A DNA stretch of 64,000 nt from Triticum aestivum. Its lineage: Eukaryota > Streptophyta > Magnoliopsida > Poales > Poaceae. Position numbers and translations under genes: made by a program. The stretch is taken from assembly GCF_018294505.1 (NCBI RefSeq), contig NC_057810.1, positions 206,540,113 to 206,604,112 on the forward strand. Direction: 5' to 3'. Below, one piece after another: positions 47,032-58,138 of this stretch (within the stretch, counting starts at the first letter, position 1; every line of letters begins with the position of its first letter). Below the pieces are notes generated by a model. It saw nothing but the letters and a program-made list of their open reading frames with translations. It was not told the origin of the DNA and did not search any database.

Positions 47032-47060
<29 letters not shown>
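46844..47060. repeat. TTC microsatellite
   Basis: ~200 bp of nearly pure (TTC)n beside the gap; true length unknown. Confidence 0.95.
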
Positions 47061-47065
<5 letters not shown>

Positions 47066-47481
47066 TTACTTCTTTTTTGTGCTCTTTCTTGTTTATTCTT
47101 AAAAAATAGAAAAAAACTTAAACTAATTAAACTAAACTAACCTTTTCCATAACACACTTCACTGCTTCAACCTAAACTAATTAAACTAAAAAACCTAAAC
47201 TAACTAAACTAGAAAACCTAAACCTAAACTAAAAAACCTAAACGAATTAAACCTAAACTAATTAAGCATAGAAACAACATATGCAAGTTTGCTTATTTTC
47301 CTCTGGTTGGTCGCGTGCTCAAGGTGGATGGGGATGGCGGATGCATGCAGAGGTGGAGCTCCTATATCTCGCGGCGGATCCGAGGGCACGTGTTGAGGAG
47401 GCCGAGGGGAAGGGCGACCGATGATGGTGCGGCTCCGATGGCGGGGCGGGGCGGCACGGCTCCGGGCTCCGGCAATGGGGC
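47061..47481. other. AT-rich then GC-rich flank of gypsy E, no gene recognised
   Basis: 47100-47275 is built from CCTAAAC and TAATTAAAC-like words; 47280-47481 is GC-rich and continues after element E at 54753-54819. It may be part of the CACTA element or older host DNA; I cannot tell. Confidence 0.45.
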
Positions 47482-48394
47482 CGTCGGTGTTCTGGGAACG
47501 GGGGTCCACAGACTTGCCTGCCTGCGGCCTGCGGCGTGGCTCAAGTGGTGGTCCAGTACGGCCCATCCTCATCAGCTCAAGCTCAAGACCCTCGCGAGGG
47601 GCCAAGCCTCGCGGGGCAGACGACACAAGGCTTCCTCAGGAGCGGCCTCGCCAGGCTGGCTCATGAGGAGGAGGAGAGATCAAGGCAGGGGTACCTCGCG
47701 AGGTACCCGTGACGCAAGCCATGACGATCGAGACCAGGCGAGTGCCAGGCGGGCGCCGACCTATGCAGTGTCCTTGTTTCCTCTTCGATGCAAAGGGGCA
47801 AGCGCAGGCACGGAGTACCGAGGCGTCAAGCAAAGGTTGCCATTCCGGTGCAACGAGACCAAGACCTGTAGAGCGGCAGGACAGAGGTCACCGTGGAGCC
47901 CAAGGCGGCGTCATCACTAGTCCCTTTGGCAGCTGAAGACCACCTTTAATCAGGATAACTTGTACTGGATGTTCCCCTTCAAAATGGCCGTTGTTGGCGC
48001 CCTTCCCGCTCACTATTTGGGAAGAGGACCAGGGCCTCTATATATAGGGCTAGCCACCACAGTAGAGGGCATTGAGTCCTCACATGATCCAGAGGCGATC
48101 GAACCCACCTAAGTAGAACACCACACCAGCCCAAGAACACCCCTTGCGAGGCTGTTCTTCCTCTGTACTGTTCATCATCAGCCCCTGAGGCAATCCACCA
48201 CACCACACACTGGATTAGGGTATTACACCATGACGGTGGCCCGAACCAGTATAAACCTTGCGTCCCTTGTGCTATTCATCATTTTAGCTTAGATTCTCAG
48301 CGAGGCGTTCGGACGTGGATCGGCAGGGGAAAGATCTTTGCGCGCACCCTAGAGTTCGAACCGTAAGGGTTTTGCCAGAACCCGATATCCGACA
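47482..48394 (+). repeat. 5' LTR of gypsy E (913 bp)
   Basis: Its first base has mutated from T (CGTCGGTGTTCTGGG against TGTTGGCGTTCTGGG in the partner); it ends ATATCCGACA. TATA-like CTATATATAG near 48038-48047. Confidence 0.92.
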
Positions 48395-48414
48395 TTTGGC
48401 GCGCCAGGTAGGGG
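48395..48414 (+). promoter_or_regulatory. primer binding site of gypsy E
   Basis: TTTGGCGCGCCAGGTAGGGG directly after the LTR; TGGCGC...CAGGTAGGGG sites of this kind occur in several grass gypsy lineages. Confidence 0.8.
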
Positions 48415-48466
48415 TGCGCCGGAATCTTTCTTCCGCCGTCCCGCGTTCCACCGCTTCGTCTTCTTC

Positions 48467-49276
48467 ATGTCCAGGGACCCGACGACCGACGCCGACCGCT
48501 GGGCGGCGTGGCCCACCCACGCCGCACCGCATGCCCAAGGTGACCTCAACCCCGCGCCTCAGGCAGTCCGCGCTCCGCAGAACACCGCGGGGCATGGGAG
48601 ACGCGGCCAGGCGCCGCCTGCGCTTACCCCTCGGCAGGTACGATCAGCTGCAAGGGCCAAAAAACCATGCCGCGGCCGCAGCGCTGCACACCCGACGGGA
48701 GCAGGCGAACATGAAGGCTGCGCTCACGGTGGCTCGGGAGCTGCTACGGTGCAGACTGCAGGAAAGCGGCCGTGACGTGCTGCTGGAGTGCGTCGCCGAG
48801 CTCATGGATGCCGCCGCTTCAGGAGCACCTCCGTTCTGCGTCCAAGTTCCACCCTAAGCCCCGGGCGGATCACACAACGGGCCCATCTGTGCCCGCGCAC
48901 CTCAGGGCTTCATCAGCACCAACTTGGTCGTCAATGCCGGGCGACAAGCTGCAACGGCGCCTCCCCTGGTGAGCGAGGGCATGCGCATCGCAGCTCACGG
49001 TCTGGGCGTCCGTCGCACTACCACCCCCAAGATGGTGCTTCAAGCCGAACTGCATGGCGCGTGGGGCACTACGGCGAGGCCTTTGGGGCGGCGATCCCGG
49101 AGGCTTATGTGCCCCACATGGTGGATCGGGAGTATGCACCAGAAGAAGACCACGGCTCGTTTCTCAGGCCAGGCTGGGAGGAAGAGATGCCGGAAGCCGA
49201 TCCCTTCCAGGAGCCCCAAGGAAGCCTCGACAGCCACGCCGGCGGCGGCAGCTATCGGGTATCGTTAATTCCTTAG
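48467..49276 (+). pseudogene. gypsy E gag-like remnant
   Basis: Starts at a likely ATG (48467; MSRDPTTDADRWAAWP) and changes frame at least twice. The next readable piece is Ala/Arg-rich and helical (48594-48857; NMKAALTVARELLRCRLQES), and the last is acidic (near 49075-49276; EAYVPHMVDREYAPEEDHGS). Position right after the primer binding site and the helical Ala/Arg character fit the N-terminus of gag. No zinc knuckle is present. Confidence 0.42.
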
Positions 49277-50376
49277 GAGCAAGCTTACGCTAACCATTGG
49301 TCGCAGGCAGTCTAGGTTGCTGCAACGGATGGTTTCCCCAGTGCTGCGGCCTCCCTCCCCTCGGGAGGAGGGCACTGGGGGCTGCAGGAGAGGGGTCGGG
49401 AGCCGGGCTCCTCCCCGCGGCGCGCAGAGCAAGGTGTTCCTCGGAGGTAGGCCCTCTGCCAGGGAGGTGCTGCGAGGCCTGCCCCCGGCAGAGGACCCGT
49501 GGTCGTCGGGGGAACCGCTGGCGTCCCCTTTTCCCCATTGGCGTCGTCCTGGTTTCCAGTCGCTGTCAATGGTGGTCAAGGGTGGCGCAAGGCGGGGCCC
49601 TCATCTGGCGATATGAAGCAAGGCCAGTACCTATGAAGAAGGCCCAGTGCCTGTGAAGCTCGCCGCCCGTGACACTCTCATGTAATAATGAGTTGGGGAT
49701 GTACACGCCCCGGAGTCTCCGGAGAGCCGCCCTCGGGCCTCGGGGGCTCCCGCCCACGCCCAGTGGCAGCACTTAGCTCTGCGCTAGTGAGAAGACGTCG
49801 AAGACTAGACTAGGTGCCGGACGTGCCCATTTGCCTTTTTCTCCTTTTCGTGTGATCAAGCTTTCTTGCCTTGGATCTTAGTTGAAGTTGAATTTGTGTT
49901 TGCGTATGCGGGGAGGGGTGTCTTGTTTTGTTCGCGTGTTTTCTCGTGTCCCGGTTTCTGGTCAAGTTGGAACTCGCACTAGCTGCCTCCCTCTCGTGAG
50001 CTCCTCGCAAGCAGGGTCAGCCTCAGCGCACGCACTTGCCGCCCCGCGGCCGGCGCTCGCACTCACTAGGCTCTCGCCACATGGTCAACGGGTCCCTCGA
50101 AGACCCTTGGAGAATCGCCGCAAATCTACTCGAAACTCGCCAAGATAAAGGTAAAATCGCGGCAACCAACTCATCGCAGAAACCATGACCTCATACAAGC
50201 GCTGTTCGGTGCCATCCTCGATAACACATGGGCGACTATCCTATTTACATGAGGGGCTTCCCCTCCCAAAATGCTCTTACAACCTTAAGGGCCACGCCCG
50301 TGCTTTTTCCTGCGCAGGGTAAACAGCGGGGTAAAGGATCAATCGGACATGTCACTCACCGCGTCCTCTTCACTGC
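49277..50376. other. gypsy E internal region without recognised feature
   Basis: GC-rich; many short overlapping frames, none with a recognisable motif. It is where pol would be in an autonomous element. Confidence 0.55.
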
Positions 50377-53300
50377 TTACAGAGGCGTCGCTGGCGCCAT
50401 TATCTCTGTCACTGGCCTCGCCGCGTGAGCACCGTCTCCACCACCGTTCACCACATCGCCCTCATCAGCAGCGACAACCATCCCATCATCATCAGAGGTG
50501 AAGGCCCGAACAAGTGCATCCACGTTGTCCTCCACCCATCGCGCCAGGTCGCCTCGGATGGCCTGGGGCACTAGGGCGATGGCGGCGTCAAAGTCGTAGA
50601 GGGGATCGATGCTCTGAAGATGGCTGAAGACACGGGAGAACGCTCGTGCGAGTAGGCCGCAGCTCCTCTCCTCGACAAGCTGGCGAGCCCTCTCAGAGCG
50701 GCTCTCCAGATGCGTTACCACGTCAGTGAAGAACTGGATATTGCCAGCATAGTTGATCACGTGAGGCTCCATGGCAGCCGCCTCACAGATGTTGCCCAAG
50801 GCCGCGTTGGCTCTTTCCCTGAGCGTCCGGAGCATGGGGCCATGCAAGTGCTCCAAAGTCTGCCGTTGGCGGATCTCATCCTCGTTGCGCCACGCAACAG
50901 CCTCGACATCATCGACCTGCCGCTGGAGAAGAAGTAGCTCGGTGCGCGAGGAGGCCAGCTTCGCCTGCGCCGAGCCTATGGCAGCAGCGGAGGCCTCAGC
51001 ACGCTGCATCGCTTTGGCCAGCTTGGTCCTGAGGGCAGCAGTCCTGCCCGTGGCCTTGGCCTTGATCAGCTCCAGCCTCTCTTCGTACTCATGCTCAAGA
51101 CCCAAGCGGGCTTCCGCCATGCGGCGGTCGATCTCCTCTCAGACCTGGACCTCCCGCGCGCCAACATCATCCTCTGCCTGGGCAACCTGGCGCTCCCTCG
51201 TCTCCAACCACTCAAGGTCAAGGTTGCACTCGGCAGCCTCCAGTGTCAGCGCTTCCTCGCGCCTCCGGGGTTCCTCTTCTTCAATGGGCGCCCCCTTCAG
51301 CGATGAGAGCAGCTCGACGCAGCTCAACTTGCTGCTCCAGGGAATTGCACCAGTCTTGGAGCTCCCATGCACGCTCCTCTGTGGCTTCGCGTCGCCGGTC
51401 TGCCTCCTGAGCCTCCTCGATGGCTCGGGAGCAGGCCTCCCGCGAGGCCACTAGAGATGCTTCAGCCTTGGCGTTATCGAGATCACGTTGGTGGCGTGCA
51501 AGGCCGACAGCCGCCTTCAGCTTGCGGCGTTCCTCGATCAAATGCAGGCCCTCGGCCTCAAGACGTGCATCCTTGCTCGCGAGCTCGGCACTAAGCCGGC
51601 TCACCGCATCCGTCGCCTTCTGGAGAAACTCTCGGCGGACGGTGCTGCGCTCCCGCGCACGCCCGAGCACGTCGTCAACATCATCCTCCGCCATCAGCGT
51701 CGGCGGAGGGCCCCAAAGTGATTCGCCCCCTCTTGGCAGGGGGCTGGGGACTGGCGCCCCCGCGATTGCCGAACGGGCCCCACAAGGGACCCGACCTGGT
51801 GTCGATTCATCCCCTAAGGGGGAACCGAGGATCGACTTCAACCACTCACCGCCTACGATCAGTGGAGGAGCTCGCGGCAAGCTGGTTGTGCCCAAGGAGA
51901 GCTTGCGAGGGAAGGGCGGCGTCCGCATGGGCCCAAGGCACATCACGGGCTGGCCTCCTTCGGCCGGACTCACGTCATGGGTGGCGCTCAAGCTCGTGGC
52001 ACCCAAGGTCAGCAGTGAAGATGAAGCCCGCGGAGGCGGCTCTTTGGCCGGCTCAGCGAGCTCGGTAAGAGGGATCCTGATGGGCCACAATCAGCAAAGG
52101 GGAATGACAAACAAGGAATTATTAGAAGGAGGGACTTACTCGTCCATGGCGAAGAACTTCCTGCAGTTCAATGGGCGGCAAGGGCAGTTGTTGCCACCCG
52201 AAGCCTCTTTCCTATTGCGAAGGGCCTCGAAGTCTATGCGGAACCGGCCCAAGCTCCCGTGAGGGCCGGCGCACGGCGTGGAGGGAGCGTCAAGGAGACT
52301 TGCGCCAAGGGCACCGGGCTGGGAGGAGCAATCGGGTACCACCTCTTGGAGGCCAGCCGGGGCCTCAGGAGTTTCGGCCTCGGGAGCCGCAGGTCGCGCA
52401 TCCTCATCAGCCGCCGCTCCAGGATGAACTTCGGAGGATGATGCCTCAGGAGCCCCACGCGGCATCACTGTCTCGACGTCAGATCCCCCAGCTCCCGGCG
52501 ATTCTTGCCTCCCCGCGTCACCACCTGAAGCAGGATCAGCGTGGGCGACCGGGGGAGGAGCCATGGTGATCAGATTCTCGCAGGGCCCCACAAGACCAGC
52601 CGGGTGCAACCCCCATTCGTCGAAGCGGGGCATCTGCCTTGCGAACTCGGCCCCGCCTGAGCAAAGATACAGGAGGGTGCCGTCGTGCCGGATACTGCCT
52701 AGAGAGGGGTCGCCGGTCAAGACTTTCAGCACCTTCCTCAACACCTCAGGCACTAGATCCCCTTCCTGGAGCCTCATGCACTCATGATGCCCAGTAAAAT
52801 CCCACATCGGATGGGTGTGGCGCTGAAGAGGAGCGATGCGGCACTGAAGGAACTCCTTCACCACCCGGGGTTCCGTTGCACCAAGCATCCTCAACCTCTT
52901 GAAGCGATTCCAAACAAACGCAAGCTGGGGGCTCGTGAACCTCTCATGACCCCAGCCTGGATTGGGGATGGCAGGCAATGTCGGATGCGCGAGCAGGCGA
53001 CTGTGTACCCCAACGTCCACATACAGCCACCGCTCCCGGAACCCGCTCGCGGAAGATGGAAGACCAAAGTCAATCCCCGAGGCAGCCGTCTCCGGCACGG
53101 CTTGGAAGCTTGCACACCCTGAGCATTGGGGCAGATCAGTCAGGCACAGGGAGAAGAAGTGGCGCAGAAGAGCAACCGAGGGAGGAATGCCCTCCATGGC
53201 CTCGCAGGCGAAGGCGAAGACAACAAGGAGAGTGATGGACTGGGGACCAAGATGCATCATGTGGATCTGGTAGTGAGAAAGCACAAAATTGAAAAAAGCA

Positions 53301-53560
53301 AAGAAGGGGGGAACCAGGCCCGCCCACAAGGCGTCAGTGAAGAATCAGACCTCCGTGACAATTCTGTCGAAGGAAGCATGGGACGCAGGCCAGGCCATCA
53401 TCCTCCCACACTCATTGAAGCTGGAAGCGAGGGCGGAGCGGACCTTGTCCAAGGCTTCCAGATTGAGTATCAGCGACTGGTCAACGGCGGGCACAGTTGC
53501 CGGAGGCGAGCGGGACGAAGGCGCGGGCTTCTTCCCCTTTTCCTTTTTTGTTGGCGCCAT
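50377..53560 (-). pseudogene. antisense spliced gene in gypsy E (PF04195-like plus coiled coil), decayed
   Basis: Runs opposite to the LTRs, starting 292 bp inside the 3' LTR. Start ATG at 53560 (MAPTKKEKGKKPAP, basic N-terminus). An in-frame TGA at 53345-53347 is followed by the same frame: FFNFVLSHYQIHMMHLGP, a hydrophobic helical segment, then IAPLQRHTHPMWDFTG (~residue 260). This resembles the plant family called putative gypsy-type transposon protein (Pfam PF04195). After an Ala/Pro/Glu-rich linker the exon ends at 52140 with a GTAAGT donor; a 63-bp intron (52139-52077, AG acceptor) keeps the frame. The second exon is a long coiled coil (RLSAELASKDARLEAEGLHL). A frameshift near 51285-51310 and a TGA at 51141-51139 break it before the last helical part (51120-50377). 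Complete, it would be ~1,040 residues. Homologous to 62577-63991. Function unknown. Confidence 0.75.
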
Positions 53561-53837
53561 GGAAATAGGAAGGGGGGAGGATTCAAGATGGATTGAAGGC
53601 AGAAGCAGAGGCTCAAGGAAGAAAGGGGAACAGGAAGTGCGCGGGCGGCAAGGGGAGAATAACTATGTATAGTTTCATGTCTGCTTAGCCAGACGCATAA
53701 CAGGGAGCGTGGGGAAGCGGAGACGCCCACGTCCAGTCAACCACCACGCGGCGCCCAAGGCTGCATGCTGTTGGGGCCCACGGCGCTCCGCACTTTCCCT
53801 TTTGCTTCTCTGCTAAGCCAAGTCTGAGCGCGCCTTA

Positions 53838-53851
53838 GGCCCAGGGGCTAC
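53838..53851 (+). promoter_or_regulatory. polypurine tract of gypsy E
   Basis: GGCCCAGGGGCTAC immediately before the 3' LTR start TGTTGGCG. Confidence 0.72.
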
Positions 53852-54752
53852 TGTTGGCGTTCTGGGAACGGGGATCCCCAGACTTGCCTGCCTGCGGCCT
53901 GCGGCGTGGCTCAAGTGGTGGTCCAGTACGGTCCATCTTCATCATCTCAAGCTCAAGACCCTCGCGAGGGGCCAATCCTCGCAGGGCGGACGACACAAGG
54001 CTTCCTCAAGAGCGGCCTCGCCAGGCAGGCTCGCAAGGAGGCGGAGAGATCAAGGCAGGGGTACCTCGCGAGGTACCCGTGACGCAAGCCATGACGATCG
54101 AGACCAGGTGGGCGCCGGCCTGTGCAGTGTCCTTGTTTCCTCTTCGGCGCAAAGGGGGCAAGCGCAGGCACGGAGTACCGAGGCGTCAAGCAAAGGTTGC
54201 CATTCCGGTGCAACGAGACCAAGAGCAGCAGAGCGGCAGGACGAAGGTCACCGTGGAGCCCAAGGCGGCGTCATCACTAGTGCCTTTGGCAGCCGAAGAC
54301 CACCTTTAGTCAGGATAACTTGTACTGGATGTTCCCCTTCAAAATGGCCGTTGTTGGCGCCCTTCCCGCTCAATATTTGGGAAGAGGACCAGGGCCTATA
54401 TATAGGGATAGCCACCACAGTAGAGGGCATCGAGTCCTCACCTGATCTAGAGGCGATCGAACGCACCTAAGTAGAACACCACACCAGCCCAAGAACACTC
54501 CTCGCGAGGTTGTTCTTCCTCTGTACTGTTCATCATCAGCTCCTGAGGCAATCCACCACACCACAAACTGGATTAGCGTATTACACCACGATGGTGGCCC
54601 GAACCAGTATAAACCTTCCGTCCCTTGTGTTCTTCATCGTTTTAGCTTAGATTCTCAGCGAGGCGTTCGGACGTGGATCGGCAGGGGAAAGATCTTCGTG
54701 TGCACCCCAGAGTTCGAACCTTCAGGGTTTTGCCGGAACTCGATATCCGACA
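53852..54752 (+). repeat. 3' LTR of gypsy E (901 bp)
   Basis: TGTTGGCG...CCGACA; followed by target duplication GGGGC. Confidence 0.93.
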
Positions 54753-54819
54753 GGGGCGGGGCAGGGCGGCCGCCATGGCTTGTGTCCGCTGGGCGGGGCC
54801 GGCAGGCGGGGTGGGCCGG
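54753..54819. other. GC-rich sliver between gypsy E and gypsy F
   Basis: 67 bp continuing the GC-rich flank seen at 47280-47481. Last five bases GCCGG are the candidate target duplication of element F. Confidence 0.6.
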
Positions 54820-56394
54820 TGATATGTCTCCAACATATCTATAATTTTTGATTGTTCCATGCTATTATATTACCTATTTTGGATGTTTATGGGCTTTATT
54901 TTACACATTTATATCATTTTTGGGACTAACCTACTAACCGGAGGCCCAGCCCGTATTGCTGTTTTTTTGCCTATTTCAGTATTTCGAAGAAAAGGAATAT
55001 CAAACGGAATGAAACCTTCGGGAGCGTGATTTTTGGAACGAAGGTGATCCAGAGGACTTGGAGTGCAAGTCAAGAAGCAGCCGAGGCAGCCACGAGGGTG
55101 GGGGGCGCGCCCACCCCTACAGGGCACGCCCCCTGTCTCGTGACCCCCTTGGGTGGCCACCGACGTACTTCTTCCTCCTATATAAGCCTACATACCCCGA
55201 AAACATCAAGGGAGCCACCGAAGAAATATTTCTGCCACCGTAACCTTCTGTATCCGCGAGATCCCATCTTGGAGCCGTCGCCGGTGTTCTGTCGGAGGGG
55301 GAATCCACCATGGAGGGCTTCTACATCAACACCATAGCCCCTCCAATGATTTGTGAGTAGTTTACCACAGACCTTCAGGTCCATAGTTATTAGCTAGATG
55401 GCTTCTTCTCTCTTTTTGGATCTCAATACAATGATCTCCCCCTCTCTTGTGGAGATCTATTCGATGTAAACTCTTTTTGCGGTGTGTTTGCCGAGATCCG
55501 ATGAATTGTGGGTTTATGATCAAGTTTATCTATGAATAATATTTGAATCTTCTCTGAATTCTTTTATGTATGATTGAGTTATCTTTGCAAGTCTCTTCGA
55601 ATTATCGGTTTGGTTTGGCCTACTTGATTGATCTTTCTTGCCATGGGAGAAGTGCTTAGCTTTGGGTTCAATCTTGCGGTGTCCTTACCCAGTGACAGAA
55701 AGGGTTGCAAGGCACATATTGTATTGTTTCCATCGAGGATAAGAAGATGAGGTTTATATCATATTGCACGAGTTTATCCCTCTACATCATGTCATCTTGC
55801 TTAATGCGTTACTCTGTTCTTTATGAACTTAATACTCTAGATGCAGGCAGGAGTCGGTCGATGTGTGGAGTAATAGTAGTAGATGCAGGCAGGAGTCGGT
55901 CTACTTGTTGCGAACGTGATGCCTATATACATGATCATGCCTAGATAATCTCATAATTATTTGCTTTTCTATCAATTGCTCGACAATAATTTGTTCACCC
56001 ACCATAATACTTATGCTATCTTGAGAGAAGCCTCTAGTGAAACCTATGGCCCCCGGGTCTATCCTTTATCATATAAGCTTTCAATCTACTTTTATTTGCA
56101 TCTTTATTTTCTGCATCTATTTTATAAAATACCAAAAATATATTTATCTTATCATATTATCTCTATTAGATCTCACTTTCGCAAGTGGCCGTGAAGGGAT
56201 TGACAACCCCTTTATTGCGTTGGTTGCGAGTTCTTTGTTTGTTTGTGTAGGTTCGTGGGACTTGTGAGGAGCCTCCTACTGGATTGATACATTGGTTCTC
56301 AAAAACTGAGGGAAATACTTACGCTACTGTGCTGCATCACCCTTTCCTCTTCAAGGAAAACCAATGCAAGCTCAAGACGCAGCAGGAAGGATTT
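54820..56394 (+). repeat. 5' LTR of gypsy F (~1575 bp)
   Basis: TGATATGTCTCC...GACGCAGCA, followed by a primer-binding-site-like TTTCTAGCACCGTTGTCGGG (56391-56420 region), a decayed TGGCGCCGTTGCCGGGG. TATA-like CCTATATAAGCC near 55178-55189. Confidence 0.88.
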
Positions 56395-56641
56395 CTAGCA
56401 CCGTTGTCGGGGAGGTATTCGCTCAAGTCAAGACATAACAAGTACCCATCACAAACTCATCTCCCTCGCATTTACATTAATTGCCATTTGCCTCTCATTT
56501 TCCTCCCCCCACTTCACCCTTGCCGTTTTATTTGCCCTCTCTTTCCCAATCTCCTCTCTTTTCCACTTGCCTTCTTCTTCCTCTCTCTTTTCGCTTGCCT
56601 TTTTCCGTTTGCTCGTGTGTTAGATCGTTTACCTTGTCGTT

Positions 56642-57319
56642 ATGGCTAGTCCTCCTATCCTTGTTATTACTCCTGAATATGAAATTCTCAATTTTAAGCA
56701 AAGGGAGGGAGAAAATTTAAAAGATGCTTGGCATAGAATTTGCAATGCTCAAAAGAAATCCACTAGGAAGCTTTCTACTTTCGTTCTTCTTCACAATTTT
56801 TATGTAGGCATTACTCCTTGGAATAGATGCGCTCTTGATACCGTTGCCGGAGGGGTTTTCTTGAATATCCACACGTTTGAAGCCTATAATGCTATGTTAG
56901 ATTTGTTTGGCCTACCACCTCTTTTGGTTAACGAAACTGTTTTAACTTTGGAACATGTTATGCAATGACTTGAGATCATTGAAAATAAAATTGCCATTGT
57001 TGAGTTAATTGAAAATTTGGATAAAAAGATTCATAATCAAATTACCCAATACTGATCTAGGGTTGGAGTTACTTTGAAAAACCTTAAAGAGAAAGAACCT
57101 ATAGTTAATGAAAAAATAGATCTAGATTCTGCAAGAATCGGTAAACTTGAGGATATCATTGCTAACTTAGGTTCCGCGTTTTCTTCCATGAAAAACACTC
57201 AAAACCCCCTACGAAAACTGCCAAGTTTATTTATGTTCCTAAAAATAAGGGTGAAACTTCTAATAAGACACGGATCTCAAATCCATAAGTGTTCATCCCA
57301 ATTCTCTCCCTATCGTTAA
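56642..57319 (+). pseudogene. gypsy F gag (Athila/Sabrina-type) remnant
   Basis: Start ATG 56642 (MASPPILVITPEYEIL). It has the retrotransposon gag pattern FKQREGENLKDAWHRICNAQ then LLHNFYVGITPWNRCALDTV and a GG-containing turn, as in Athila-lineage gag proteins (Pfam Retrotrans_gag). In-frame TGA codons at 56966-56968 and near 57053-57055 interrupt it; the frame then continues (ARIGKLEDIIANLGSAFSS) to a frameshift near 57207. Zinc finger and pol are absent. Confidence 0.8.
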
Positions 57320-58052
57320 AGAATTTTCTGCTACAAACTAATTTCTTGAATTTTTCCTAATTTTTTCCTAAAGGTTTTATCATTGCTAAAAAGGGAGAAA
57401 CCCCTAAAGATTATAAGTGCTCTATTGAGGAATCAAGTGCTAGTTGGGAGGCAACCAAATTTTCTTTGTGTTTTTTGTTTTTGTTTCTGTTTAGTAATAA
57501 TTTTTTGCATCTACTTTCTGTTTAGGTGTGTTTCCATGTTTTATTTAGTGTTTGTGCCAAGTAGAACCTATAGGATAAACTATGATGATAGTTGATTTGA
57601 TTCTGCTGAAAAACAGAAACTTTGCGCTCACGAGAAACAATTCAATAAATGACAGAAACGTGCTTTTGCATTGATTATTTTTGCTGCTGATCAATAGGCA
57701 AATTTCCAGTACGTCCTATTTTGTTAGGATTTTTAGAGTTCCAGAAGTTTGCATTAGTTACAGATTGCTACAGACTGTTCTGTTTTTGACAGATTCTGTT
57801 TTTCGTGTGTTGTTTGCTTATTTTGATGCATCTATGGCTAGTATGTAAGGGTATGAACCATAGAGAACTTGGAATACAGTAGGTTTAACACCAATATAAA
57901 TAAAGAATGAGTTCATTACAGTACCTTATGTGGTGGTTTTGTTTTCTTTCACTAACGGAGCTTATAAGATTTCCTGTTGAGTTTCGTGTTGTGAAGTTTT
58001 CAAGTTTTGGGTAAAGCTTTTATGGACTATGGAATAAGGAGTGGCAAGAGCC

Positions 58053-58138
58053 TAATCTTGGGGATGCCCAAGGCACCCCAAGATATTCAAGAATAGCCAA
58101 AAGCCTAAGCTTGGGGATGCCCCCGGAAGGCATCCCCT
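58053..58138 (+). repeat. paired hairpin, copy 4
   Basis: CTTGGGGATGCCCAAGGCACCCCAAG, then AAGCTTGGGGATGCCCCCGGAAGGCATCCCC, the same pair as in gypsy D. Confidence 0.8.

Larger units (their letters stand above)
47482..54752 (+). mobile_element. gypsy element E, full length, no pol; target duplication GGGGC
   Basis: 7271-bp element with LTRs 47482-48394 and 53852-54752 (about 55-60 differences plus a ~12-bp indel, ~6%). Target duplication GGGGC at 47477-47481 and 54753-54757. The primer binding site is GC-rich and the polypurine tract is GGCCCAGGGGCTAC. Between them are gag-like remnants (48467-49276), ~1.1 kb without features, and a 3.2-kb antisense gene (50377-53560). No protease, RT, RNase H or integrase motif was seen, so this is a non-autonomous derivative that has kept, or gained, an antisense gene instead of pol. 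Confidence 0.92.

Noticed and set aside
47100..47275. Telomere-like CCTAAAC words
   Set aside because: Irregular spacing mixed with TAATTAAAC; lacks the regular CCCTAAA heptamer array of plant telomeres.
51420..52262. 280-codon plus-strand ORF in gypsy E
   Set aside because: Complement of the coiled-coil antisense gene; Ser/Arg-rich shadow frame.
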